In this document: piece by piece, positions 6,760 through 6,908 of the stretch
Numbering within the stretch: the stretch's first letter is position 1
Layout: each line of letters opens with the position of its first letter
Source of the DNA: Actinomycetes bacterium
GTDB taxonomy: Bacteria; Actinomycetota; Actinomycetes; Actinomycetales; Cellulomonadaceae
Reading direction: 5' to 3'
Assembly: GCA_023401045.1 (NCBI GenBank)
Contig: JAEXEM010000464.1
Span: 1 to 6,908, forward strand
Length of the DNA: 6,908 nt
Notes under the pieces: generated by a model
Seen by the model: the letters and a program-made list of their open reading frames with translations, nothing else
What the model was told of the DNA's origin: nothing
Databases searched by the model: none
Program-made: the position numbers and the translations under genes

Positions 6760-6908
6760 ATGAGCACCGACGCGACGAGCCCCGACGGCACGGCCGACGG
6801 TGACGGCCACGTCGACCTCACCCTCGTGCGCACCTACGTCAACGACCACATCACGGGAGCCAGCGCGGTCGCGGCACGCGTCCGGCGCATGAGCACGAAC
6901 CCCGACGC
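6760..6908 (+). CDS. hypothetical protein, N-terminal 49 codons (cut by window edge)
   Basis: The frame opens at ATG 6760 behind a strong Shine-Dalgarno and stays open to the window end. The first 18 residues (MSTDATSPDGTADGDGHV) are polar, Gly/Asp-rich and probably disordered. Then DLTLVRTYVNDHITGASAVA looks like the start of an amphipathic helix, followed by the basic ARVRRM. The YVNDHITGA segment recalls a pattern (YLNDHLAGA) I associate from memory with small actinobacterial proteins of unknown, probably helical, fold; I cannot confirm this here. It lies 69 bases after the glycosyltransferase gene with a hairpin between them, so it may be separately transcribed. I assign no function. Confidence 0.7.
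   Translation, partial: MSTDATSPDGTADGDGHVDLTLVRTYVNDHITGASAVAARVRRMSTNPD

Noticed and set aside
5371..6849. 492-codon minus-strand open frame opposite the glycosyltransferase
   Set aside because: Arg/Asp/Glu/His-rich shadow product without domains. The plus strand has the GT2 and GtrA motifs with a good ribosome binding site.

Overview
The window is very GC-rich, with G or C at most third codon positions, and carries actinobacterial-style genes. It looks like chromosome from a high-GC actinobacterium. A Micrococcales or Cellulomonas-like host is my impression from protein style, not a proven assignment. I see no tRNA, rRNA, CRISPR array, insertion sequence, phage gene or attachment site.

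Minus strand, 5347 down to 1: three genes read leftwards. A small transglutaminase-like protein (5347-4547) is followed after 74 bases by a GlgX/TreX-type glycogen debranching enzyme (4472-2286). This overlaps by four bases (ATGA) with treY, maltooligosyl trehalose synthase (2289 to beyond base 1; 763 codons visible, C-terminus cut off). GlgX/TreX cuts alpha-1,6 branches from glycogen and releases linear maltodextrins. TreY turns their reducing-end bond into an alpha,alpha-1,1 linkage, and TreZ (not in this window, plausibly just to the left) would release trehalose. The pair is therefore a glycogen-to-trehalose module. The transglutaminase-like gene is a co-oriented neighbour with no obvious biochemical link.

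Divergent intergenic region, 5348-5517 (170 bases): it holds two perfect inverted repeats (5374-5396 and 5421-5445) and a plausible actinobacterial promoter reading right (5436-5463). The second repeat overlaps that promoter's -35 box.

Plus strand, 5518 to the end: a 390-residue family 2 glycosyltransferase of polyprenol-phosphate sugar transferase type, fused to a four-helix GtrA-like membrane domain (5518-6690). After it come a GC-rich hairpin (6701-6719) and the first 49 codons of an unrecognised protein with an excellent ribosome binding site (6760 to the window end).

Overall this is ordinary core metabolism and envelope biosynthesis. I found no convincing new system. The items most worth a second look are the paired inverted repeats in the divergent promoter region and the linkage of a transglutaminase-like gene to the glycogen/trehalose genes.
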